Assembly: GCA_964592645.1 (NCBI GenBank)
Contig: CAZQFV010000005.1
Coordinates: 62,001-126,000 of the forward strand
Direction: 5' to 3'
Source: CAZQFV01 sp964592645
GTDB taxonomy: Bacteria > Chloroflexota > Chloroflexia > DTKN01
Length of the DNA: 64,000 nt
Part shown: positions 22,755 to 32,500 of the stretch, one piece after another
How positions within the stretch are numbered: the stretch's first letter is position 1
Layout of the letters: the number at the start of each line of letters is the position of its first letter
Translations under genes and position numbers: made by a program
Notes under the pieces: model-generated
Databases searched by the model: none
What the model saw: only the letters and a program-made list of their open reading frames with translations
What the model was told of the DNA's origin: nothing

Positions 22755-25700
22755 CTACTTGGCGCCCACCTTGTAGATGAGCGGCAGGTAGATGTAGTGG
22801 TACTGGGGCAGGATCTCCTGGACGGTGATGGCGTACTGCACGTCGTCCATCCCGCAGGTGTTGGTCACCGTCAGGGTTACCGTAAAGGTGCCGGCCGCGG
22901 CGTAGGCGTGGTTCACGTACTGGCCGCTGGCGTTGTTGCCGTCGCCCAGGTCCCAGGTGTAGTACAGCGGCGTGTCGCCCTGGGCCACCGTGCCGGAGAA
23001 GAGGACCAGGTCGCCGACGAACGGCGAGTTGGGAGCCCAGATGAAGTCGGCGCCGGCGGGCGGGATGCAGGGCTGTTCGACGACGACGTCGTGGCTGACC
23101 ACCATCTCGCCGCAGTCGTTGGTCGCGGTCATCCGCACCGTGTAGGTGCCGGCCGCGGCGTAGGCGTGGTTCACGTACTGGCCGCTGGCGGTGTTGCCGT
23201 CGCCCAGGTCCCAGTCATAGGTGATCACCGGGGCCCCGGAGGCGGTGGCGGAGAAGTAGACCGTCTCGCTGACGAGCGGCGCATCCGGCGCGTAGATGAA
23301 GTCGGCGCCGTCGACCGGCGCGAGCACCGTCAGGCTGACCGGCAGGGTGATCTCGGGCTCGTCGGGGTCGTCGCTCTGGATCAACAGGTTGGCGAAGTAG
23401 TCGCCCGGGAGCAGGCCGGTGGAGTCCAGGGTCACGGCGATGTCGACGCACTGACCCGGCTGCAGCGTTCCGGCGGTCGGATCCTCGCTCAGCCAGGGGA
23501 CGTCCACCGGGCCGACCGTCTCGCCGTAGCCGCGGATCAGCCAGTTGCCGGCCGCGGAGGGCAGGAGGTTGTCGATCAGGTCCCAATCGGCGTCCGGGGG
23601 CAGGATCGGAGGGTCGGGGCAGAAGTCGGTGTTCCAGTACCCGATCCAGGAGCGCCCCTGGGTGGCGGTGGTGTCGTCGGCGGCGGGATGGTCCGAGGGG
23701 CCGGGCGTACCGGTCTGGTAGCGGTTGATGAGGGCGATGACCACGTCGCCGGGCCCGCTGACCAGCAGCGGCGGGTCGATGGCGTAGTTGCTCCAGGTGG
23801 CCCCGTCGTTAGCCTGGACGGTGGCGTTGTAGGTGGCCAGGAGGTCCGCGCCGTTGGCCAGGTTGCCGTCGGCATCCTGGTAGACGGCGACCTGGACGGC
23901 GCCGCCCAGCGGCACGTCGGAGTGGCCGAAGAGCACGGAGACCTGGGTGAGGTTGAAGGGGAACTCGGCCGGGTCGGGCGTAAAGCGGTTGGCCCAGATG
24001 AACTGCCAGCCGCCGGCGCCGACATTGGACTCGCGGGCGCCGTCGTCCAGGATCAGGGAGACGGGAGCATCGACAGACGGCGGGTTCGCGGCGACGCTGT
24101 TGCCGGGGACGGCGCTGAGGTCGAGCTGGACGGTGCGGGCGGGGGCCGGCAGCGTGGGCCGGACGGCCAGGCGCAGGGTCCGTGTCTGCTCGACGATCGA
24201 CCATTGCAGCATCCCCTGGCCCTCGTTGCAGATCTGGCCCTGCAGGGTAGTGCTGTTGTCGGGGCAGAGCTCGGCGGCGAGCGGCGGGAAGCTGACGGCG
24301 ATGTCCGGCTCCGGGGCCTCGGCCTGGCAGGTGAGCTCCAGCGGGATGTCGATCGGGCCCAGGCAGGGATCGTTGTGCAGCAGGCGCAGCGTGCCGGTGT
24401 AGGTGTGGCCGACGTCGGAGATGGCGCAGGTGAAGACCACCTCCACCTGGGCGCCTTCCTGCGGCGGGACGGTCCCGCTGATCGGGTCTTCCGAGACCCA
24501 GGGGATGTCCTGCATGTAGATGGACGACACGGCCTCGTAGCAGTTGACCCGGCCCTCGCCGTAGCGGTAGTTGGGATCGGGCTGCGGCGAGCCGCAGTCG
24601 CTGTTGGGCTTGTTGTCGGCGGTGGCCATGATCACGTCCATTAGCTCCTGGACGCCCATGTCCGGGCGGGCCGATTTCATCAGCGCCAGGCAGCCGGCGG
24701 CGCGCGGGGCGGCGAAGGAGGTGCCGCTGAGCCCGCAGGAGTAGCCGCCGGTGCGCGTGGCGCCGCAGGTGGCGTCGCCGGGGGCGGAGACGTCGGGGAA
24801 CTGGGTGCGGCCGGGGCACAGGCCGGGGCCGGTGCTGGAGAAGTCGGCCTGGACGTCGCCGGGGGTGGTGGCGCCCACGGCCAGGGTGCCGATGCTGTTG
24901 GCCGGCGGGGTGCTGGTGTTGCAGGCGTTGCCGATGTTGCCGGCGGCCCAGACGGGGACGACGCCCGCGGCGCGGTAGGCGGCGATCTTGCCGTCGTACC
25001 AGGGGTTGCACAGTGCCGACCAGGTGCCCCAGGAGTTGTTGACGACGTCGGGGGTGTTGGGGGTGGTCATGACGAGCCAGTCGGCGCAGGCGTTGAGGGC
25101 GGTGTCGGGGCAGGAGCCGCCGGGGCAGCCCAGGCAGGCGATCCATCCGGCGTCGGGGGCGCCGCCCACGGCGTACTGGAAGGCCGGGTTGTTGTCGGCG
25201 GCCATCTGGCTCATGGTGCCGGTGCCGTGGCCGTTGTCGTCGTTGGGCGTGGTCGTGCCGCCGTCGGGGTCAAGCCAGCAGTCGGTGTGCGGGCCGGCGC
25301 CGCAGAGGTAGTTGGGGTAGAGGGCCTCGTGCTGGTAGTAGACGCCGGTATCGACATTGGCGACGATGACGCCCTGGCCGGTGACGCCCAGCTCGTTCCA
25401 GACGCGGTCGATCTGCATGATCTGGATGTCCCAGGGGATGGTGGCCTGGGGCCCGGCCTCGGTGGTGGTCTGTACCGGCATGATGGAGTAGGTGTGGTTG
25501 CCGTGGAAGCCGGCGACCTCCGGGAACTTGGCCAGGGCCTGGAGCAGGGCGCGGTCGCCGCGGACCAGGATGGTGTTGTCGATGTAAAAGACCTTGTAAT
25601 CGATGCCGCGGCTCTCCAGGTAGGCGCGGACGTTGGCCTGGGCGCTGTCGGCGGCGCTGCGCAGGGCCTGGCGCACATAGGCCACCTTGTCGGCCTTGGC

Positions 25701-28700
25701 GGTGAGGGCCTCGGCACCGCTCAGGTCGGCCGTGTCGCGGAAGGCGATAAAGAAGTCGGCCTGGCCGTCGGCGGCGGCGTCCATCTGTTCGAGGATGAAG
25801 GAGTCGATGCCCTCGGCGGCTACGGGCTGCCGGCCCAGGACATAGCCGTCACCCTGGGCCAGGCGTCCCGCCGGCATCTCGTGCAGCTCCCACTCGAGCG
25901 GCGCGTGGCCCAGGTTGTCGATGTTCAGCGTGCGGACCTCGGGATAGCCGGGAGCGGCGACGACGCTGAAGGAATCCGGATCTACCTCGACGACCGCCCG
26001 CCACAGGTACAGGTCCGCGGTTTCGGTCATCTCATCGGTGATCGTCACCACGACGGTGTCGCCGATGTAGCCCGGGGCGACGGCAGTGACATTGTAGACG
26101 CCCTCGTTCAGCGTCACCGGACCGTAGGCGCCGGTGAGCGGGTCGGCCGGGATGTTGAGGTTGCCGGGAACGATGCGCACGCCGGCGTTCTTGCAGGCCA
26201 CGTCGCCGATCTCGCCGTCCAGCACGGTCCCCTGGAGCCAGCCCTGCAGATCGCAGGCCGGGCAGAAGAGGAGATAGTCGACGTAGGCGGCGCCGGACGC
26301 GCCGTAGCCGTCGACGCTCCAGATCGTGTCCGGGGTCACGGCGACGACGTTGTCCATGCGGGCGTTGGGGGCGTCGTCGAGCTGGGTCCAGGTCCAGGTG
26401 GCGCCGTTCCAGGTGCCCCGGACCACGGTCGGGGTATAGTTGAAGCTGCCGGAGGACCCGCCGATCTGGTAGAAGGCGCCGTTGAAGAAGTCGCCCTCGA
26501 CGCGGTAGCGGGCCTGGCCGGTATCGCCGGCCGTGTGCCAGGCGTTGTCGGCGTCGTCCCAGTAGCGGGCCGTGCTGACGATCCCGCCGCCCTGGACGCC
26601 GGCGACCACCCAGAACTGGTTGCCGCCGGCGGCGTTGAGGACGCCGTCGGCCGCGGCCCAGATGTCGGTGGGGTAGGCGCCGATGGTGGCGTTTTCCGCC
26701 GCCCAGGCGCCGCCGGCGATGTTGTAGCACTGGGTGCTGGTCAGGCCGGCGTTGGCGCTGTTACCGCCGCCGATGCACAGGTACTTGACCCCGTCCACGT
26801 AGCCGACCCAGGAGTCGTGAAAGTCGCGGACCGTGGTGAAGGAGGGCAGTTGGGTGAAGGCGTTGGTCACCGGGTCGTAGACGTAGGCGGTGTTATAGGT
26901 GCCGGTGCCGGGGGTGTTGGCACCGCCCGTCAGGTAGCAGAGGTTGGTCTGTGGGTCGTAGGCCCAGTCGGGGGCCCAGCGGTCGGCCGGGGTGTTGGCC
27001 GCGCCCGGCTGGAACCAGGCGTTGGTGTCGTGGTTGTAGCCCCAGAAGCCGACGAACCCGGCCATATCGCCGATGACATAGGTGACCCACTGGCCGGCCG
27101 CGTTCTGCGCCGTGCAGCCGTCCCCGGTGTAGCCGCCGCCGGCCCAGGAGGGGGCGGAAGCGGGCACGCTGGCCCAGCCCCCGCCGGCCGTGATCGTCTT
27201 GGTGATGATGCTGTAGTCACTGTAGCCGTTTCCGGACGCGTCGATGGTGCCGACAACATCCGCGCCGGGCGGGGCGCAGAGGTCCGTCTCCAGGGTCACG
27301 ACGAACTCCTGTCGCTGGCCATCGTCCACCGTGAGCTGGGCCGGGCCGGTGAGGCTGCCGAGGCCGGAGGGCACGGCGTAGGCCAGGTCGAAGGTGCCGT
27401 CCGCCCCGGTGTTGTTGTACAGGGAGAAGGTGTGGTTGGTGGTCTCCCCGTTGCAGCCGTAGAGCTGCAAAGTGCCCGGCGACAGGTACAGGCCGGGCTG
27501 CGGCGGGGTGCAGAGGTGGACGCTGACATCGTCCACGTACCAGCCGGGGTAGACGACCGAGCCGTCGGAGGTAAAGTGGAAGCGCACCTGGAAGTCGCCG
27601 GCGCCGGCAAAGGCCGAGATATCGACGACGTGCTGGGTCCAGGCCGGGTCGATGGCCCCGGAGACCGGGCCGTAGACGACCGTCCAGTCGGTGCCGCCGC
27701 CGCGGACCTCGACGCTGGCATAGTCGTAGTTGGCCTCGGTCTGCAGCCACTGCCACCACTCCAGGAGCAGCGGGTCGCCGGGACCGGGCTCGAGGCCGCT
27801 CAGGTCGATCGGCGGCGAGACGGCGTAGCCGTCTTCGCTGTTGTTATAGTTGCCGGCCAGGTTGGTGGCCCAGACCTTGGTGCCGGAGTGGGCGTTGCCG
27901 GGGCCGCTGGCCGGTGTGCCCCAGGCCCAGGTGGTGGTGCCGCCGGCGGCGAAACCGCCGTTGTTCGGCTCAAAGTCCGCGGTGTAGGGCAGGTAGCCCC
28001 ACACCGTCGTGCTGGCCGAGACGGACACGGGCTCCAGGGCCTGCGGGTCGTCGATCTCGGCGGTGTTGACGATCGTTTCCCCGCAGGAGACATCCGAGTT
28101 CACCATGACCCGGAAGACCAGGTCGATGCTCGCGCCGGCGGACACCTGGCCGCTCCATTCGACCTGGTCCAGGCCGGGGTTATAGACCAACTCGGGCGGG
28201 GAGACGATATCGTAGAAGGTTACGCCGTCCGGAATGGGGTCGATCATAGTGGTGTTGGTGCCGTCCCCGGCACCCGAGTTGCGGACCGTGATGGCGTAGG
28301 GGATGATGTCCCCGGCCATAGCTATCGGCGGGGCGTACTTGGAGGAGCTGCCGTAGTTGGGGATGAGCGGCCGCGTGTAGCGGATGCAGGTATTGTCGAC
28401 GACCGAGCCGGCCGTGTCGCAAGCATAGGTCAGACCGTAGTCGGCGGGGGCGTTGTTGTTCTCGATGCCGGTGGTGGAGCCGCTGCCCTCTTCGAGACCG
28501 GCGTCCAAGAACTGTTTGACGATTTCCCCGTTCGGGTAGAAGATGGCTTCCCATGTCCCGGCCGAGCCGGCCCCGCCGCCGTAGTGGTTCCAGTTATAGT
28601 ACTCTACCACCGTGCATGGACCGCTGCCGTAGGGGCAAGAGGCAAAGTACTGGTAGTAGACGCCGCCCGAGGTATAGTTCGGGTAGAGGTCGTCCCATAG

Positions 28701-29159
28701 TAGGGCGATGATGTTGTTGGGCGAGCTGCTGTTCGGCAGCGGGCACTGGTTCGTGAGGGTTGTGGATCCGGCTCCCAGGGAGACGAATCCGTTGCTGCCG
28801 ATGTAGAACTGGGGGTAGAGGGTGCCGTAGAAAGAGAAGTCGAAGCCAAAGTTGAAGGGGCCGGCGTAGCTGTCGTCGGTCAGGCCGGGCACCGGGGTGC
28901 CGGACCCGGTGATGTCGACCCAACTGTAGGTACAGCTCGAGCCGACGTAGCTATAGCCGTCCGGGCCGGGCCAGACGGCCATGGGCTGGGGAGCTCCGGC
29001 GGGCTCCCCGGGGGCCGGTTTGACCCGAGAAGGGTCAACGCCGGTGGAGACGGCCGCCGGCTGGTTCGGCTGGGCTACCGGGCCCTGGGCGTAGACCGCC
29101 GGGCCGACAAGCCCCGCCACCAGGGCGGCAAGGACGAGAAGAGACCAGAACCGTTTCAT
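22755..29159 (-). CDS. Giant secreted S8 (subtilisin-like) protease with PKD domains
   Basis: The 2134-residue protein has a signal peptide ending in VYA-QG. An N-terminal beta region follows (about residues 66-250), then a DUF11-like domain (about 270-383), a MAM/CUB-like segment (about 400-525), Kelch-like repeats (about 640-970), and a carboxypeptidase-regulatory and ASPM-like stretch (about 1000-1090). A propeptide-like region precedes the subtilase domain. The triad is Asp1270 (VDTG), His1311 (GHGTGT) and Ser1481 (GTSFAAP). Two near-identical PKD domains (about 1956-2026 and 2038-2103) precede the end, YIYLPLIYK. I start at ATG 29159, which has AAGGAG upstream and begins the signal peptide; an in-frame ATG at 29183 lacks a ribosome site. 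It probably digests extracellular protein or processes surface proteins. Confidence 0.92.
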   Translation of the reverse strand: MKRFWSLLVLAALVAGLVGPAVYAQGPVAQPNQPAAVSTGVDPSRVKPAPGEPAGAPQPMAVWPGPDGYSYVGSSCTYSWVDITGSGTPVPGLTDDSYAGPFNFGFDFSFYGTLYPQFYIGSNGFVSLGAGSTTLTNQCPLPNSSSPNNIIALLWDDLYPNYTSGGVYYQYFASCPYGSGPCTVVEYYNWNHYGGGAGSAGTWEAIFYPNGEIVKQFLDAGLEEGSGSTTGIENNNAPADYGLTYACDTAGSVVDNTCIRYTRPLIPNYGSSSKYAPPIAMAGDIIPYAITVRNSGAGDGTNTTMIDPIPDGVTFYDIVSPPELVYNPGLDQVEWSGQVSAGASIDLVFRVMVNSDVSCGETIVNTAEIDDPQALEPVSVSASTTVWGYLPYTADFEPNNGGFAAGGTTTWAWGTPASGPGNAHSGTKVWATNLAGNYNNSEDGYAVSPPIDLSGLEPGPGDPLLLEWWQWLQTEANYDYASVEVRGGGTDWTVVYGPVSGAIDPAWTQHVVDISAFAGAGDFQVRFHFTSDGSVVYPGWYVDDVSVHLCTPPQPGLYLSPGTLQLYGCNGETTNHTFSLYNNTGADGTFDLAYAVPSGLGSLTGPAQLTVDDGQRQEFVVTLETDLCAPPGADVVGTIDASGNGYSDYSIITKTITAGGGWASVPASAPSWAGGGYTGDGCTAQNAAGQWVTYVIGDMAGFVGFWGYNHDTNAWFQPGAANTPADRWAPDWAYDPQTNLCYLTGGANTPGTGTYNTAYVYDPVTNAFTQLPSFTTVRDFHDSWVGYVDGVKYLCIGGGNSANAGLTSTQCYNIAGGAWAAENATIGAYPTDIWAAADGVLNAAGGNQFWVVAGVQGGGIVSTARYWDDADNAWHTAGDTGQARYRVEGDFFNGAFYQIGGSSGSFNYTPTVVRGTWNGATWTWTQLDDAPNARMDNVVAVTPDTIWSVDGYGASGAAYVDYLLFCPACDLQGWLQGTVLDGEIGDVACKNAGVRIVPGNLNIPADPLTGAYGPVTLNEGVYNVTAVAPGYIGDTVVVTITDEMTETADLYLWRAVVEVDPDSFSVVAAPGYPEVRTLNIDNLGHAPLEWELHEMPAGRLAQGDGYVLGRQPVAAEGIDSFILEQMDAAADGQADFFIAFRDTADLSGAEALTAKADKVAYVRQALRSAADSAQANVRAYLESRGIDYKVFYIDNTILVRGDRALLQALAKFPEVAGFHGNHTYSIMPVQTTTEAGPQATIPWDIQIMQIDRVWNELGVTGQGVIVANVDTGVYYQHEALYPNYLCGAGPHTDCWLDPDGGTTTPNDDNGHGTGTMSQMAADNNPAFQYAVGGAPDAGWIACLGCPGGSCPDTALNACADWLVMTTPNTPDVVNNSWGTWSALCNPWYDGKIAAYRAAGVVPVWAAGNIGNACNTSTPPANSIGTLAVGATTPGDVQADFSSTGPGLCPGRTQFPDVSAPGDATCGATRTGGYSCGLSGTSFAAPRAAGCLALMKSARPDMGVQELMDVIMATADNKPNSDCGSPQPDPNYRYGEGRVNCYEAVSSIYMQDIPWVSEDPISGTVPPQEGAQVEVVFTCAISDVGHTYTGTLRLLHNDPCLGPIDIPLELTCQAEAPEPDIAVSFPPLAAELCPDNSTTLQGQICNEGQGMLQWSIVEQTRTLRLAVRPTLPAPARTVQLDLSAVPGNSVAANPPSVDAPVSLILDDGARESNVGAGGWQFIWANRFTPDPAEFPFNLTQVSVLFGHSDVPLGGAVQVAVYQDADGNLANGADLLATYNATVQANDGATWSNYAIDPPLLVSGPGDVVIALINRYQTGTPGPSDHPAADDTTATQGRSWIGYWNTDFCPDPPILPPDADWDLIDNLLPSAAGNWLIRGYGETVGPVDVPWLSEDPTAGTLQPGQCVDIAVTLDSTGLLPGDYFANLLIQSDDPDEPEITLPVSLTVLAPVDGADFIYAPDAPLVSETVYFSATASGAPVITYDWDLGDGNTASGQYVNHAYAAAGTYTVRMTATNDCGEMVVSHDVVVEQPCIPPAGADFIWAPNSPFVGDLVLFSGTVAQGDTPLYYTWDLGDGNNASGQYVNHAYAAAGTFTVTLTVTNTCGMDDVQYAITVQEILPQYHYIYLPLIYKVGAK

Positions 29160-29317
29160 CGAGAACACTCCTTTTCGACTCATCAGGGGAACGGCATCTG
29201 ACTATGGAGGGGCCGCTTCGGGGTCTCGCCGGTCCCTGCGGCGTGGAGGGGATATGTCCACATCACCTCCTTTTGGACAACCTCGCAGCAGGAAGGCTTT
29301 AGGTATACCGCAACCAC

Positions 29318-29347
29318 CATCCTGCGCAAAGCGCCGGGTGCAGGATG
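29318..29347 (-). promoter_or_regulatory. Hairpin at the start of the S8 protease leader
   Basis: GCAGGATG and CATCCTGC arms of 8 bp (29318-29325 with 29340-29347) would form a stem near the 5' end of the roughly 190-nt leader. A strong AAAGGAGGTGAT at about 29264-29275 within the same leader precedes a possible 20-codon GTG-started frame. Its translation is uncertain. Confidence 0.35.
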
Positions 29348-29358
29348 GGTCTATTTCT

Positions 29359-29387
29359 ATGATAGCAGAAAAAAACGCCCTTGTCAA
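29359..29387 (-). promoter_or_regulatory. Sigma70 promoter for the S8 protease
   Basis: TTGACA (29387-29382), 17 bp, TATCAT (29364-29359) with a TGC extension. Its -35 box is only 6 bp from that of the divergent promoter. The gap 29160-29542 otherwise holds only the two leaders. Confidence 0.8.
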
Positions 29388-29393
29388 TCCCCG

Positions 29394-29422
29394 TTGACAT
29401 TTCCCGGGGATGCTCCTATAAT
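29394..29422 (+). promoter_or_regulatory. Consensus sigma70 promoter for the beta-helix protein
   Basis: TTGACA at 29394-29399, 17 bp, TATAAT at 29417-29422: both boxes match the consensus exactly. The leader to the GTG start is about 113 nt. Confidence 0.85.
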
Positions 29423-29542
29423 GCCGATGACGGAGGCGATGAAGCCCGGCCTGTATCTGGACGCCTGGGCCGGGTGGAGCGGGCGTCGTGACCGGCTGTT
29501 TTTGTGGGCCTGTAGCATGACCCCATGGAAGGAGGTTGGACA

Positions 29543-32500
29543 GTGAGCGCGAAGCGAGCTTGCTGGGCATCGTCGCTGCTGGCGGCGCTGGCGCTGGGGC
29601 CGCTGCTTTTGCTGGGGGTGGGGGGAAGGCCGGCCCAGGCGGCGGTGTGCACGTCTCAAGCTGACGGGAACTGGAGCAATCCGGGTATATGGAGCGGCTG
29701 CAGCGGATACCCGGGACAATATACGAACGATTCCGTTGTTGTCAATCACAACATAACGCTGGATATCAGTCCCGGAGCGGTCTATCGGGTCGATATTCAG
29801 AGCGGTGGAACATTGACGTTTGGCGGTGCCAACGTGCTCAAGATCAGCGCCGGCGGGGGCAGTCCGGGGCTATCCAACGGCGGCGTGTTTAGCGCGGGGA
29901 GTGGCACGGTCGAGTTCAACACGGACTATGGGAATGCCGGGGCTTCTGTGAGCGGCAACGTTGCTTTCAATAACGTGGTGCTCACTGGCGTGGGAGTTGA
30001 TTTTGGCAGCAACGCGGCTGTCCACGGCACGCTGCAAATTAATGCCGGCGGCTATGTGAACACAACTGCCCCGGCATACGGCAGTTCCTCCCTGTTGAAG
30101 TACAATAGCGGCGGCACCTACGGCCGCGGGTTGGAATGGAGCGCCACGAGCGGGGCCGGCTATCCCGCCAACGTGCAGATCGGCAACAACACGACGCTGA
30201 ATCTGGGGAACGGTGGTACCGGCACCGCCCGCCAGATGTCCGGCGACCTGACCATCGACGGCGGTTCCACCTTATCCATGGATGAATCCGGGGCCCAGAT
30301 GACGGCCGCCCTTACGGTGCTGGGCAGCGTGGACATCAACGGCACGTTGACGCTCTCCGGCCAATCGGGCGGGGATATCAAGGTCGGCGGCAACTGGACC
30401 AGGGCGGCAACAGGGACCTTTAACCACAATAGCCGGGCCGTCTTCTTCAACGGCACGGGCACGCAGACGATCGCCGTCACCGGCGGCGGGACGGAAACAT
30501 TTGCCTACCTGGTCGTGGACAAGTCCAGCGGCACACTGGTCCTGAGCGGCAGCCCGGCCACCGACGTGACGGTCAACGGCTCTTCGGGAGACGTCCTGCA
30601 GATACTCAACACCGGAGGGGTCGACCTGAACGGCCGCACGTTGACCCTCTCCGGCGCCGGGGGGAACCTGAAGGTTGGCGGCGGAGCCAGGGCGATTGCC
30701 GGGAGCAGCGGCAGCCGGGTCTCGTTCACCGGCGCGAAGACGGTCGTCTCCGCCTCCGGGGGCACCTTGACCTTTGGTGCGGATGTCGTTGTGGCCCTTG
30801 CCGCGGGGGTGGACTTTGGCTCCTCTCTGACGACGATCAACGGCACGCTGCAGATGGACGACGGCGGGTGGGTGAACGCCAACCCGCCCACGTACGGCGG
30901 CAGCGCCTCCACGCTGCGGTACAACAAGCCGGGGTCCAGCTACACTGCTGGTGCCGAGTGGACGGCCGGGGCGACGAGCGGCGCCGGGGTGCCCTACAAC
31001 GTACAGGTGTCCGGTTACGGGCTGGACTTGGGCAGCTCGACCTCTGCCAGAACCGCGCTGGGCGACGTGACGATCGACAGTGGCAGCGCCCTGGCCCTGT
31101 CCACCGCGGACGGCGGCGACCTGAACGTGGGGGGCGATTGGAGCAACAACGGCGCCTTCAACTGCAACGGCCGGCAGGTGGCCTTCAACGGCAGCGGGGC
31201 CCAGAGCATCGGCGGCAGCCAGGAGACGGCTTTCGACTACCTGCTGATCGACAACAGCGGGAGCGGGGTGGCGACCCTGGCCCAGGATATCGCCGTCAAC
31301 CGCCAGCTCAAGATCAACGATAACGACGCCGAGCTCAGCGCCGGCTCCTACAGGATCACCATGCGGGGGGACGCCGACAACGGGCCCCTCTTTTACAACA
31401 ACGGGCGGTTCGACGCCGGCACCGGCACGGTGTTGTTCACCGGCGACGGCACGAACAATAAGCACGCCCGCGTCTGGGGCTCGCCGCCGGTGGTCACCAC
31501 CTTCTACAACGTTACGATCAGCCGCGTCGCCGGCGGCAGCGGCAACTTTGGCGTGGACTTTTACGATCACAGCACGGGCGCGCGGGCGCATATCGCCGGC
31601 ACGCTGACCCTGAACGCCAACACCTTTGTCGCCAGCGAGGAGGACGGCAGCGGCGGCGGCTGCGCGTCGGTCCCGGACGGGTGCGACGGCACCCCGACCT
31701 ACGACAGCGGCTCGACGCTGGTCTATAACAACGGCGGCTCTTTCGATTCGGGCGCCGAGTGGTGGCCCGACGACGCCACGCCCACCTGCGGCGGCGACAA
31801 GGGCATGCCCTTCAACGTGACGGTCGCCAACAACACCGCCCTGGACATCAACGCCGCCTTCGCCAACGGCGGCAAGTCGCCCAGCTACGCGGCCGGCGCC
31901 AACAAGACGGCCTGCGGGACGGTGACGATCCAGGGCGGCAGCGCGCTGCAGTCGACGGCCGGCATCCTCAGCGTCAAGGGAGACTGGACGCGCTACGGCA
32001 CCTTTTCTCACAACAACGGCACGGTGCGCTTCAACGGCAACGTCGGCACCGGCAATTGCCAGACGGTGAGCGGGGATAATACCTTTTACGATCTGGCCGT
32101 GAGCCCGGCGAGCGGCGCGGTTTGCTTTGGCTCGACGACGACGACCGTCGTCCATAACCTGACGAAGAGTGGTGGCGGGACTATGAATCCGGGGACGGGC
32201 AAGTTTATCTTCACCGGTTCCCCCGGCGCGATCTTGGGGGACGGGGCCAAGTACTTCTACGATCTGGAAATTGCGGCTACGACGAACCACACGACCGGGG
32301 GCGGCGTGCATGTTCGCCACAGCCTTGTCAACAACGGCACCTTCACCGAGGGCGCCGGTCAAGACATCTTTTTCGATGGTGGGGGCAACATCAACCTATC
32401 GGGTAGCGGCACGACTACGTTTGGGAGTGTCTGGGTCCAATCGGCGAGCACCCTCCATGCCGGGACGCACAGCTTTCGTGTCGTCGGAGACCGGTTTGCC

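Noticed and set aside
25227..28700. 1157-residue open frame on the plus strand
   Set aside because: It lies opposite the S8 protease gene and has the low-complexity look of an antisense GC frame.
29200..29275. Short leader peptide with a strong Shine-Dalgarno in the S8 protease leader
   Set aside because: The GTG and ATG candidates lie only 3-4 bp from the AAAGGAGG, too close for normal initiation; listed only as part of the leader.
30272..32362. 696-residue open frame on the minus strand
   Set aside because: Antisense to the beta-helix protein with its own signal peptide and promoter; shadow.
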